Under the pieces are notes generated by a model that was not told where the DNA came from, did not search any database, and saw nothing but the letters and a program-made list of their open reading frames with translations. A stretch of 14,595 nt of DNA, taken from Micromonosporaceae bacterium. GTDB lineage: Bacteria; Actinomycetota; Actinomycetes; Mycobacteriales; Micromonosporaceae. Shown here piece after piece: positions 1 through 6,517 of this stretch (positions within the stretch are counted from its first letter, which is position 1; the number at the start of each line of letters is the position of its first letter). The DNA lies in contig JAFMQQ010000030.1 in NCBI GenBank assembly GCA_017354595.1, positions 1-14,595 on the forward strand. The letters run 5' to 3'. Position numbers and translations under genes: made by a program.

Positions 1-849
1 GACCCGGCGCGCCTCCCGGTCCGCGTCCCGCATCCACTGCACCACCAGTACCGCCAGCATCGTGACGCTGACAACTTCCCCACCGGTCCAAAGAATCCCG
101 CCGGCCAACTGCTGGTCGGCGAAGGGGTCGGCCCAGCCGAGGTGCAGCGACGGGTACCAGTCGCCGCCGATCAGGGTGCGGCTCTGCATCACGGTCAGCC
201 CGAGCACCGCGTGGAACGGCGTGGAGAGCAGCATCAGCAGCGCCCGGGCCGGGTGCGGCCACCGGCCGGGCAGCGGGTCCCGGCCCAGCATCGGCCAGAA
301 GAACAGGCAGCCCAGCACGAGGAAATGCAGGTGTACCAGTTCGTGCAGCCAGTCGTGGAGCATGGTCTGCCGGTACAGGTCGGTGAAGTAGAGCGCGAAC
401 GGGGTGGCCACGAAGATGGCGTAGGAGAACAGCGGGAACGCCAGCACCGAGGCGATCCGGCTGTGCAACGCGGCGACCAGTGCGCGGCGGGGCCGTGCGG
501 GGAGGGTACGCAGCGCCAGCGTGACCGGCGTGCCAAGGGCGAGGAAGATCGGGGCCACCATGCCCAGCACCATGTGCTGCACCATGTGTGCGGACAGCAG
601 CGTGCTGTCGTACTGCTCGATCCCGGTCGCGGTCACCGCCGCGATGCCGCCCAGCCCCGGCCCGAGGAACAGCACGGTACGCGACACCGGCCACCGGTCG
701 CCCCGGGCGCGCAGCCGGTGCACGCCGTACAGGTACAGCCCGGCCGCCAGTACCAGGAGGACCGGCAGCGCCGAGTCCAGGCGTACCCCAGTCAGCAGCG
801 TGCCGCCACTTGGCGGCGGCAGGGCGGTGACTGCGTGGACCGGGTCCAT
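1..849 (-). CDS. ctaG: Cytochrome c oxidase assembly membrane protein, caa3 CtaG family (C-terminus cut by window edge)
   Basis: I translated this frame by hand: it is open from ATG 849-847 to the left edge (283 codons, no stop), so the C-terminus lies outside. The protein is a multi-pass membrane protein with hydrophobic helices near residues 27-42, 57-75, 85-107, 135-155, 170-187, 203-220 and 255-272. Conserved-looking histidines occur in the HMVQHM motif (H88, H92) and in LHDWLHELVHLHF (H165, H169, H173, H175). This pattern matches the caa3-type CtaG family (distinct from Cox11), thought to help assemble or metallate the oxidase in the membrane. It is divergent from ctaE, which supports a role with this oxidase. 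No Shine-Dalgarno sequence precedes the ATG, but TAGCCT sits six bases before it, suggesting a leaderless transcript. Copper delivery is inferred from the family. Confidence 0.85.
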   Translation of the reverse strand, partial: MDPVHAVTALPPPSGGTLLTGVRLDSALPVLLVLAAGLYLYGVHRLRARGDRWPVSRTVLFLGPGLGGIAAVTATGIEQYDSTLLSAHMVQHMVLGMVAPIFLALGTPVTLALRTLPARPRRALVAALHSRIASVLAFPLFSYAIFVATPFALYFTDLYRQTMLHDWLHELVHLHFLVLGCLFFWPMLGRDPLPGRWPHPARALLMLLSTPFHAVLGLTVMQSRTLIGGDWYPSLHLGWADPFADQQLAGGILWTGGEVVSVTMLAVLVVQWMRDADREARRV

Positions 850-855
850 TGCTGG

Positions 856-861
856 AGGCTA
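856..861 (-). promoter_or_regulatory. Candidate -10 element for a leaderless ctaG transcript
   Basis: Reading the minus strand, TAGCCT (TANNNT type) is followed by exactly six bases and then the ATG at 849. There is no purine-rich ribosome site in between. No convincing -35 hexamer is seen 16-19 bases upstream. This is inference from spacing. Confidence 0.4.
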
Positions 862-953
862 TGCCCCGCGTCCGGGCACCGCGCACGCACCCCGCGAACC
901 GGTGTCAAGAGCCTCAAGACCCACCCCCGCGCAGTCCGGCCCGGGGCGGGGGC

Positions 954-959
954 AATAAT
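954..959 (+). promoter_or_regulatory. Candidate -10 element for a leaderless ctaE transcript
   Basis: AATAAT matches the TATAAT consensus at five of six positions. It is followed by six bases and then the GTG start at 966, the geometry expected if transcription begins at the start codon. An ATG at 958 opens only a three-codon frame (ATG ACC GCG TGA) that overlaps the GTG. No clear -35 box is visible. Confidence 0.45.
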
Positions 960-965
960 GACCGC

Positions 966-1568
966 GTGACTGCCGCCTCAGCCATCGAGAGGGGCCAGGT
1001 CCACTCACTGACCAGGCCCAACATGGTCAGCGTCGGGACCATCGTGTGGCTCTCCAGCGAACTGATGTTCTTCGCCGGCCTGTTCGCCATGTACTTCTCG
1101 ATCAGGGCCGCCGCACCTGGGCTCTGGCACGAACACACGCCACACCTCAACGTCGCGTACGCGACGCCCTTCACGATCGTCCTCGTGCTCTCCTCGATCA
1201 CCTGCCAGATCGGCGTGTTCCGGGCCGAACGGGGTGACGTGCACTCGCTGCGCCGCTGGTTCTCGTTCACCTTCGTGCTCGGCCTGATCTTCCTGCTCGG
1301 CCAGATGAACGAGTACCGGATGCTGACCTTCCACGAGGGCATCAAGATCAATGCCGACGGGTACGGCTCGATGTTCTACCTGACGACGGGCTTCCACGCG
1401 CTGCACGTGACCGGTGGCCTGATCGCCTTCATCTTCTACATGGCGCGTACCGCGATGGGCCGGTTCACTCCGGCGCAGGCGACGGCGGCGATCGTGGTCT
1501 CGTACTACTGGCACTTCGTCGACATCGTGTGGGTCGGCCTGTTCAGCATGATCTACCTGCTGCGTTGA
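966..1568 (+). CDS. ctaE: Cytochrome c oxidase subunit III (aa3 type)
   Basis: The 200-residue membrane protein belongs to the COX3 family and is part of the aa3-type terminal oxidase. It has five predicted helices, matching the short five-helix bacterial form. Diagnostic segments include SLTRPNMVSVGTIVWLSSELMFF near the N-terminus (E32 in the first helix), the FHALHVTGG stretch around residues 143-151, and YWHFVDIVWVGLF near the C-terminus. GTG 966 is chosen because the protein then begins MTAASAIERGQVHSLTRPN, as in actinobacterial homologues I recall. The frame is open further upstream, but that part is unrelated to the family. qcrC starts 78 bases after its stop, so ctaE probably begins the ctaE-qcrCAB operon. 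Confidence 0.95.
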   Translation: MTAASAIERGQVHSLTRPNMVSVGTIVWLSSELMFFAGLFAMYFSIRAAAPGLWHEHTPHLNVAYATPFTIVLVLSSITCQIGVFRAERGDVHSLRRWFSFTFVLGLIFLLGQMNEYRMLTFHEGIKINADGYGSMFYLTTGFHALHVTGGLIAFIFYMARTAMGRFTPAQATAAIVVSYYWHFVDIVWVGLFSMIYLLR

Positions 1569-1646
1569 TGCCGTGTCACATAACAGATGCCCTCCCCGTC
1601 CGACCGAGGTAACCCGTCCGACCCAGATGACCGCGAAGGTGAGGCC

Positions 1647-2489
1647 ATGACGCCTGGAGACGAAGCCGGTAGGCGACGGGGGTTCGTCGCGAGGCTGCGC
1701 ACCCGGCGCTCCGTTCCGCGCGGCCGGCTCCAGCGGCGAGTCTTCGCCGGCGCGCGCCTGGTCCTGGCGCTGGCGCTGGTCGGTGGGTTGTACGCGGGCC
1801 TGACCCCGCACGCCTCCGCCGAGGACACCCCGACGCTCTCCGGCGCGGCGGCCGAGGGCAAGGCACTGTACGACCGCAGCTGCATCTCCTGCCACGGGGA
1901 GAACGCGCAGGGCGTCCCGGGCAGGGGACCCAGCCTGCTCGGTCTCGGCTCGGCGGCGGTCGAGTTTCAGGTGACCACCGGCCGGATGCCGCTGACGATG
2001 CAGGGCGCGCAGGCCGAGCGCAAGCCGCCGGTCTTCACCGACGACCAGGCACGCATGCTCGGCGCATACATCCAGGCGCTGGGCGGCGGGCCGCAACTGC
2101 CACCCGGCAACGATCTGCACTCGCAGGGCGACATCGCCCAGGGTGGCGACCTGTTCCGGGTCAACTGCGCGGCCTGCCACGCCTTCGGTACCGGCGGCGG
2201 GGCACTCTCCTCGGGCAAGTCCGCGCCGAGCCTGGGTGAGGCGACCGACCGGCAGATGTACGCGGCCATGCTGACCGGGCCGCAGAACATGCCGGTCTTC
2301 GGGGACAACCAGCTCAGCCCGCAGGAGAAGGAAGACATCATCGCGTACGTGCAGAACCTCAAGTCGGACCAGGATCCGGGCGGCTTCGGCCTGGGCAAGC
2401 TGGGCCCGGTACCGGAGGCACTGGTCATCTTCCTGGTGGGGATCGTGTTCCTGGTGGTCGTGTCGCTCTGGATTGCGGGCAAATCGTGA
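1647..2489 (+). CDS. qcrC: Diheme cytochrome c subunit of the bc1 complex
   Basis: QcrC (280 residues) passes electrons from the bc1 complex directly to the aa3 oxidase and replaces soluble cytochrome c in actinobacteria. Two heme c attachment sites are visible, CISCH (C79, C82, H83) and CAACH (C174, C177, H178). Candidate axial methionines are M114 in GRMPL and M215 in NMPVF. An N-terminal basic region plus a helix (about residues 35-52) acts as signal or anchor. A C-terminal helix (about 257-277) anchors the two cytochrome domains outside the membrane. ATG 1647 is preferred over the in-frame ATG 1587 because AAGGTGAGG stands just before it; nothing similar precedes 1587. It lies between ctaE and qcrA in the usual order. 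Confidence 0.95.
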   Translation: MTPGDEAGRRRGFVARLRTRRSVPRGRLQRRVFAGARLVLALALVGGLYAGLTPHASAEDTPTLSGAAAEGKALYDRSCISCHGENAQGVPGRGPSLLGLGSAAVEFQVTTGRMPLTMQGAQAERKPPVFTDDQARMLGAYIQALGGGPQLPPGNDLHSQGDIAQGGDLFRVNCAACHAFGTGGGALSSGKSAPSLGEATDRQMYAAMLTGPQNMPVFGDNQLSPQEKEDIIAYVQNLKSDQDPGGFGLGKLGPVPEALVIFLVGIVFLVVVSLWIAGKS

Positions 2490-2574
2490 GCGCGTGCAGT
2501 GAGCTTGCGAGCCCCGCAGCGCGCCCCGGGAGGGCACGCCCAGTCAGGAGTGTCGCGAACGAAAGGCGGGCCCG
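2490..2574 (+). repeat. qcrC-qcrA spacer resembling a dispersed Micromonospora-type intergenic repeat
   Basis: The spacer has segments GTGCAGTGAGCTTGCGAG, CCCCGCAG and TCGCGAACGAAAGG. These resemble a short sequence I recall seeing before many genes in Micromonospora genomes. Here extra sequence (about 2519-2550) separates the CCCCGCAG and TCGCGAACGAAAGG parts. The right part supplies the AAAGGCGG ribosome site of qcrA. Identity as a dispersed repeat rests on memory only. Confidence 0.35.
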
Positions 2575-3648
2575 GTGAGCAGGCATGCGGAGACCGAACA
2601 GTTCGACGTGGACGACCCACGGCTGAACCGGTTCGACCTCGTACGCGAGGGAGCCCGCCGGGACGGCGTGCGGATCGTGCACTACGAACCGCGCTTCCCG
2701 GTACCCGGGACCAAGCGCGAGAAGCGGGTCGAGCGGACCGTCGCCGGGCTGTTCCTGCTCGGGGGTCTGGCCGCGACGGCCTTCGTGGTCGGGTACATCG
2801 CGTGGCCGTTCCACTACGTGCCCGGCGCCAACGTCAACAAGCTGTACACCCCGGTCCTCGGGGTCACCCTCGGCCTGACCCTGCTGCTGTTCGGCCTGGG
2901 GATCATCCTGTGGGGCAAGAAGCTGCTGCCCGAGGAGATCTCGGTCCAGGAACGGCACGGCGGCGCATCTCCACGCGACGAGCAGCGCCTCACCGGCGCG
3001 ACCATGATGAACATGGTCGACGAGCTGGGCATCAGGCGCCGGCCACTGCTGCGCCGAGCGGCGCTGCTGGGGCTGCTGCCGGTCGGCGTGGTCGCCGCCG
3101 CACCCCTGATCGGTGGGTTCATCCAGGACCCGAACCGCGGCCACATCCTGGCCAAGACGGCCTGGCGCAAGGGCATCCAGCTGGTCCGCGACGACATGAC
3201 CCCGATCCGCCCGGAGGAGGTCAGCATCGGCGGGCAGATGACCGTCTTCCCGGGCATCCCCGAGGGCAACACCAACAAGTACGGCGACTCGCCAACCCTG
3301 CTCATCCAGCTGCGGGACGAGGACGCGGCGGCGCTACGCAACAAACTCGCCGGGGTCAACCAGGGCAGCATGTGGCGCAACTTCGTGGCGTACTCGAAGA
3401 TCTGCACCCACGCCGGCTGCCCGGCCAGCCTGTTCGAGCAGCAGAGCAACATCCTGCTCTGCCCGTGCCACCAGTCGCAGTTCAACATCACCGACAACGC
3501 CCGGCCGGTATTCGGGCCGGCCACCCGGCCGCTGCCGATGCTGCCGATTACCGTGGACAGCAACGGCTTCTTCGTCGCCCAGAGCGACTACAAGCAGCCG
3601 GTCGGACCGGGCTTCTGGGAGAGGCCAGATGAGACGACGCAAGATTGA
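2575..3648 (+). CDS. qcrA: Rieske iron-sulfur subunit of the bc1 complex
   Basis: QcrA (357 residues) carries the 2Fe-2S cluster that takes the first electron from menaquinol at the Qo site. Ligands are C277 and H279 in CTHAGC and C296 and H299 in CPCHQS; C282 and C298 would form the stabilising disulfide. The family in actinobacteria has three membrane helices, seen here near residues 56-77, 93-113 and 161-182. A run of paired arginines (RRRPLLRRAALLG, 154-166) precedes the third helix. This fits the known requirement for Tat-dependent insertion of that helix in actinobacterial Rieske proteins. GTG 2575 follows AAAGGCGG. The gene overlaps qcrB by 20 bases, implying translational coupling. 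An FeS carrier such as the ErpA encoded nearby could serve it, which is inference. Confidence 0.96.
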   Translation: MSRHAETEQFDVDDPRLNRFDLVREGARRDGVRIVHYEPRFPVPGTKREKRVERTVAGLFLLGGLAATAFVVGYIAWPFHYVPGANVNKLYTPVLGVTLGLTLLLFGLGIILWGKKLLPEEISVQERHGGASPRDEQRLTGATMMNMVDELGIRRRPLLRRAALLGLLPVGVVAAAPLIGGFIQDPNRGHILAKTAWRKGIQLVRDDMTPIRPEEVSIGGQMTVFPGIPEGNTNKYGDSPTLLIQLRDEDAAALRNKLAGVNQGSMWRNFVAYSKICTHAGCPASLFEQQSNILLCPCHQSQFNITDNARPVFGPATRPLPMLPITVDSNGFFVAQSDYKQPVGPGFWERPDETTQD

Positions 3649-5239
3649 CGTAGCCGCGCTGCCGGGCGCCGCCGCCACCCAGGTCGACGATCGCCTCACC
3701 CTGGCGACGCCGCTGCGGAAGGCCTTCAACAAGGTCTTCCCGGACCACTGGTCGTTCCTGCTCGGCGAGATCGCGCTCTACTCGTTCATCGTGCTGCTGC
3801 TCACCGGTACCTTCCTCGCGTTCTTCTTCGATCCGTCGATGCAGGACGTGCAGTACAACGGCAGCTTCACCCCGCTGCGTGGGGTACAGATGTCGCAGGC
3901 GTACAGCAGCTCGCTGCACCTCTCGTTCGACGTACGCGGCGGGCTGTTCCTGCGCCAGATGCACCACTGGGCGGCGCTGCTGTTCATGGCCGCGATCATC
4001 GTGCACATGCTGCGTGTCTTCTTCACCGGCGCGTTCCGCAAGCCACGCGAGCTGAACTGGATCGTCGGCATCCTGCTGTTCTGGATGGGCTTCCTGGAGG
4101 GCTTCTGCGGTTACTCGCTGCCGGATGACGCGCTCTCCGGTACGGGCCTGCGTATCGCCAGTGCCATCGTGCTGTCCATCCCGCTGGTGGGTTCCTGGGT
4201 GGCCACCTCGCTGTTCGGTGGCGAATTCCCGGGCGATGTGATTCTGGACCGGCTGTACATCACCCACGTGCTGCTGGTGCCGGGCGCCATCCTGGCACTG
4301 ATCACGGTGCATCTCGCGCTGTTGGTCAAGCAGATGCACACGCAGTGGCCCGGCCCCGGGCGGACCAACCGGAACGTCATCGGGGTGCGCATGTTCCCCG
4401 GCTTCGCGGTGAAGACGACCGGGTTCTTCATGATGGTCTTCGCCACCATCGCGCTGCTCGCCGGCGTCTTCCAGATCAACCCGATCTGGCTGTTCGGCCC
4501 GTACCGGCCGGCTGTGGTATCGGCGGCCAGCCAGCCGGACTGGTACGTCATGTTCCTGGACGGCTCGACCCGACTGATGCCCGCCTGGGAGATCCGGTTC
4601 CACCTCGCCGGGCACGCGTACATGATCCCGGCGGTCTTCTGGCCGACCGTGGTACTGCCCGGTCTGCTGACCGTGCTGCCGCTGCTGTACCCGTTCCTCG
4701 AAGCCCGGTTCACAAAGGACAGACAGCACCACCACCTGCTCCAGCGACCGCGGGACGTACCGCTGCGCACCGGGCTGGGTGCCATGGCGGTCACCTTCTA
4801 TCTGGTGCTGTTCGTCTCCGGCGGCAACGACGTTATCGCCGACAAGTTCAACATCAGCCTCAACGCGATGACCTGGGCCGGCCGGATCGGGCTGCTCATC
4901 CTCCCGCCGCTGGCCTACTACCTGGCGTACCGGATATCGCTCGGATTGCAACAGCACGATCGTGAGGTGCTGGCGCACGGCATCGAGACGGGCATTATCA
5001 AACGGGCGCCGGACGGTCGCTTCTATGAGGTGCACCAGCCGCTCGGCCCGGTCGACGAGCACGGGCACTCGGCTCTGGAGTACCAGGGCTGGTCGGTACC
5101 GAAGAAGATGAACCGGGTCGGGGCTCTGGTACCGGCGATCCGCGGCTTCTTCTTCCCGGTGGAGCGAGCACCGGAACGGGAACTCCCGGAGGCACCGATC
5201 TCCCCCGCCCCGGACCGCCAGGAGATCTCCTCGCACTGA
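3629..5239 (+). CDS. qcrB: Cytochrome b subunit of the bc1 complex
   Basis: QcrB (536 residues) is the core of the menaquinol:cytochrome c reductase, holding two b hemes and both quinone sites in the membrane. Heme ligand histidines are H112 and H126 in one helix (spacing 14) and H213 and H228 in another (spacing 15), the spacing typical of cytochrome b6-like proteins. The Qo-site motif appears as PDWY (303-306) in place of the mitochondrial PEWY, as in other actinobacteria. A long hydrophilic C-terminal tail (from about residue 445) follows the last helices and is also usual for the group. The start overlaps the end of qcrA and is preceded by GGGAGAGG. A strong hairpin follows the stop by about 25 bases and probably ends the operon. 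Confidence 0.96.
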   Translation: MRRRKIDVAALPGAAATQVDDRLTLATPLRKAFNKVFPDHWSFLLGEIALYSFIVLLLTGTFLAFFFDPSMQDVQYNGSFTPLRGVQMSQAYSSSLHLSFDVRGGLFLRQMHHWAALLFMAAIIVHMLRVFFTGAFRKPRELNWIVGILLFWMGFLEGFCGYSLPDDALSGTGLRIASAIVLSIPLVGSWVATSLFGGEFPGDVILDRLYITHVLLVPGAILALITVHLALLVKQMHTQWPGPGRTNRNVIGVRMFPGFAVKTTGFFMMVFATIALLAGVFQINPIWLFGPYRPAVVSAASQPDWYVMFLDGSTRLMPAWEIRFHLAGHAYMIPAVFWPTVVLPGLLTVLPLLYPFLEARFTKDRQHHHLLQRPRDVPLRTGLGAMAVTFYLVLFVSGGNDVIADKFNISLNAMTWAGRIGLLILPPLAYYLAYRISLGLQQHDREVLAHGIETGIIKRAPDGRFYEVHQPLGPVDEHGHSALEYQGWSVPKKMNRVGALVPAIRGFFFPVERAPERELPEAPISPAPDRQEISSH

Positions 5240-5263
5240 CACCACGTCACGCCGACCAACGCG

Positions 5264-5292
5264 CGCCCGCCCGGCGGACAACCGGGCGGGCG
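5264..5292 (+). terminator. Hairpin terminator after qcrB
   Basis: An 11-base perfect inverted repeat (CGCCCGCCCGG at 5264-5274 with its complement at 5282-5292) encloses a seven-base loop. A G-U and a C-G pair can extend it outward. There is no U-run, as is common for actinobacterial terminators. It lies 24 bases past the qcrB stop and separates the bc1 operon from the nucleotidyltransferase gene. Confidence 0.7.
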
Positions 5293-5339
5293 TGGTGCAT
5301 CCGGCCGACGGGCCGCTTCACGGCCACGCCGGAAATGCA

Positions 5340-5368
5340 TTGCGTTGCCGGCAGGAGCGGGGCAGTCT
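5340..5368 (+). promoter_or_regulatory. Possible promoter of the nucleotidyltransferase gene
   Basis: TTGCGT (5340-5345) and CAGTCT (5363-5368) are separated by exactly 17 bases. The second box keeps the A and final T that matter most in a -10 element. It ends seven bases before ATG 5376, so the transcript could be leaderless. The match to consensus is weak in both boxes. Confidence 0.3.
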
Positions 5369-5375
5369 GCACCGG

Positions 5376-6062
5376 ATGACCACCCATTCCTCGCAGCCGA
5401 CCTCTACTCCCCTGCCGGAGCCCGTCGGCTATGTCCGAGACGCGCTGCGCGGGCTGGGCGCCCCATGGTTCCTCTGCGGGGGCTGGGCGGTCGACGCCTG
5501 GCTGGACCGGCGTACCCGCGACCACGGGGATGTCGATATCGCCATGTTCCACCGCGACCAACACTCCATTGTGGAGCATCTCGCCGGCTGGGCACTGGTC
5601 GGCCACGATCCCAACGTCCCCGACGACACCAATGAGCCGTGGCACGGCCGGCACCTGGATCTGCCGGCACACGTACACGTACCGGTGCTGGGGAGTTCAC
5701 TCTCGACCTCGGCGACCGCGACCCACACCGCCTTCGAGTTCGAGTTCATCCTCGTCGAACGTACCGGCGACGACTGGGTTCTCAACCCGGAATGCGATAT
5801 CACCATCGCGATGGAGCGCGGCATCCGACAGTCGGCGTGGGGGCTGCCGACAGCCGCTGCCGAGGTGGTGCTGTTCATCAAGGCGGGAGCCACCCTCACT
5901 GCCGCCGAGGTGGCCGCGGCGACCAGCCTGTACCGGCCCCGGGACGAGCAGGACTTCTTCGCTCTGCTTCCCGCGCTGGACGCGCCGCAACGCCAGTGGC
6001 TGCGCCAGTCGCTGGACAGGGTGCTGCCCGGGCACCCGTGGCTGACGCACCTCAGGTCCTGA
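5376..6062 (+). CDS. Nucleotidyltransferase-fold protein, aminoglycoside 2''-adenylyltransferase-like
   Basis: The 228-residue protein shows the minimal nucleotidyltransferase signature. CGGWAVDAWL (G35, G36) is followed by RTRDHGDVDIAMF, in which D52 and D54 are the likely metal-binding pair. The arrangement resembles the family that includes aminoglycoside 2''-adenylyltransferases, LinB-like lincosamide enzymes and many uncharacterised relatives. The substrate cannot be told from sequence, and resistance activity should not be assumed. ATG 5376 is chosen because upstream in-frame codons read through the qcrB terminator hairpin. There is no ribosome site at normal distance (AGGAG lies 18 bases upstream). 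It is unrelated in function to its respiratory neighbours, sits between two parts of a conserved cluster, and converges on ctaF with a 13-base gap, so it looks like an inserted accessory gene. Confidence 0.75.
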   Translation: MTTHSSQPTSTPLPEPVGYVRDALRGLGAPWFLCGGWAVDAWLDRRTRDHGDVDIAMFHRDQHSIVEHLAGWALVGHDPNVPDDTNEPWHGRHLDLPAHVHVPVLGSSLSTSATATHTAFEFEFILVERTGDDWVLNPECDITIAMERGIRQSAWGLPTAAAEVVLFIKAGATLTAAEVAAATSLYRPRDEQDFFALLPALDAPQRQWLRQSLDRVLPGHPWLTHLRS

Positions 6063-6075
6063 GCGACAGTGCCCG

Positions 6076-6498
6076 CTACTCCGCCGTGCGCCGGGTGCCG
6101 GTGTAGTACTCGAAAAGCAACCCGCCGGAAGTGGCGAGTACCGCGACCAGACCGGCGATAATCAGCCACACCTGCCAATACACCAGACCGAGGCCAGCGA
6201 CCAGAGCCGCCCCTGCCATGCCGAACGGCCAGTAGCTGCCCGGGCTGAAGAAACCCACCTCGCCGGCGGCGTCGCTGATCTCCGCATCCGGCCGGTCCTC
6301 CGGGCGTGGCTCGATACGCCGCGACACGAACCAGAAGTACCCGCCGCACATCGCGCAGAGCAGACCGGAAAGCACCAGTGCCGTGGTACCGATGTAGTCC
6401 ACGCCATCGAGCTCGGCGCGAGTCCAGAACGCGTAGACAACGGCGACGACGAAGAGGAACAAGGCGATGCCACCGAACAGCCGCCACTCGGTCTTCAT
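6076..6498 (-). CDS. ctaF: Cytochrome c oxidase subunit IV, actinobacterial type
   Basis: This 140-residue membrane protein matches the actinobacterial CtaF family, a small structural subunit of the aa3 oxidase with no known cofactor. It begins MKTEWRLFGG and has four hydrophobic segments (about residues 8-25, 36-58, 91-107 and 109-128). The loop between the second and third contains GFFSPGSYWPF, a stretch I recognise from this family. ATG 6498 is preferred to an upstream in-frame start near 6588 because AGGGAG lies just before it and the upstream part would overlap ctaC. It begins 19 bases after the ctaC stop, so the two are surely cotranscribed. The usual ctaD, placed between them in some actinobacteria, is absent. 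Confidence 0.92.
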   Translation of the reverse strand: MKTEWRLFGGIALFLFVVAVVYAFWTRAELDGVDYIGTTALVLSGLLCAMCGGYFWFVSRRIEPRPEDRPDAEISDAAGEVGFFSPGSYWPFGMAGAALVAGLGLVYWQVWLIIAGLVAVLATSGGLLFEYYTGTRRTAE

Positions 6499-6517
6499 CT
6501 GACTCCCTCGATCCCGG

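Noticed and set aside
903..908. TTGACA on the minus strand upstream of ctaG
   Set aside because: A perfect -35 hexamer, but nothing like a -10 lies 16-19 bases downstream; the distance to TAGCCT is 41 bases.
1587..1646. Upstream ATG for qcrC (20 residues longer)
   Set aside because: No ribosome site precedes it, whereas AAGGTGAGG precedes ATG 1647; the extra residues are not part of the family.
1005..2537. Long open minus-strand frame of about 510 codons antisense to ctaE and qcrC
   Set aside because: It lies opposite two certain genes; its composition (runs of R, H, E, Q) is typical of antisense frames in GC-rich DNA, and it has no recognisable domain.
3548..5281. Long open minus-strand frame of about 577 codons antisense to qcrB
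   Set aside because: qcrB is certain from heme ligands and the PDWY motif; the antisense product is low-complexity and matches no family.
5292..5375. Earlier GTG start for the nucleotidyltransferase
   Set aside because: It would begin at the end of the qcrB terminator hairpin and add 28 residues with no resemblance to the family.
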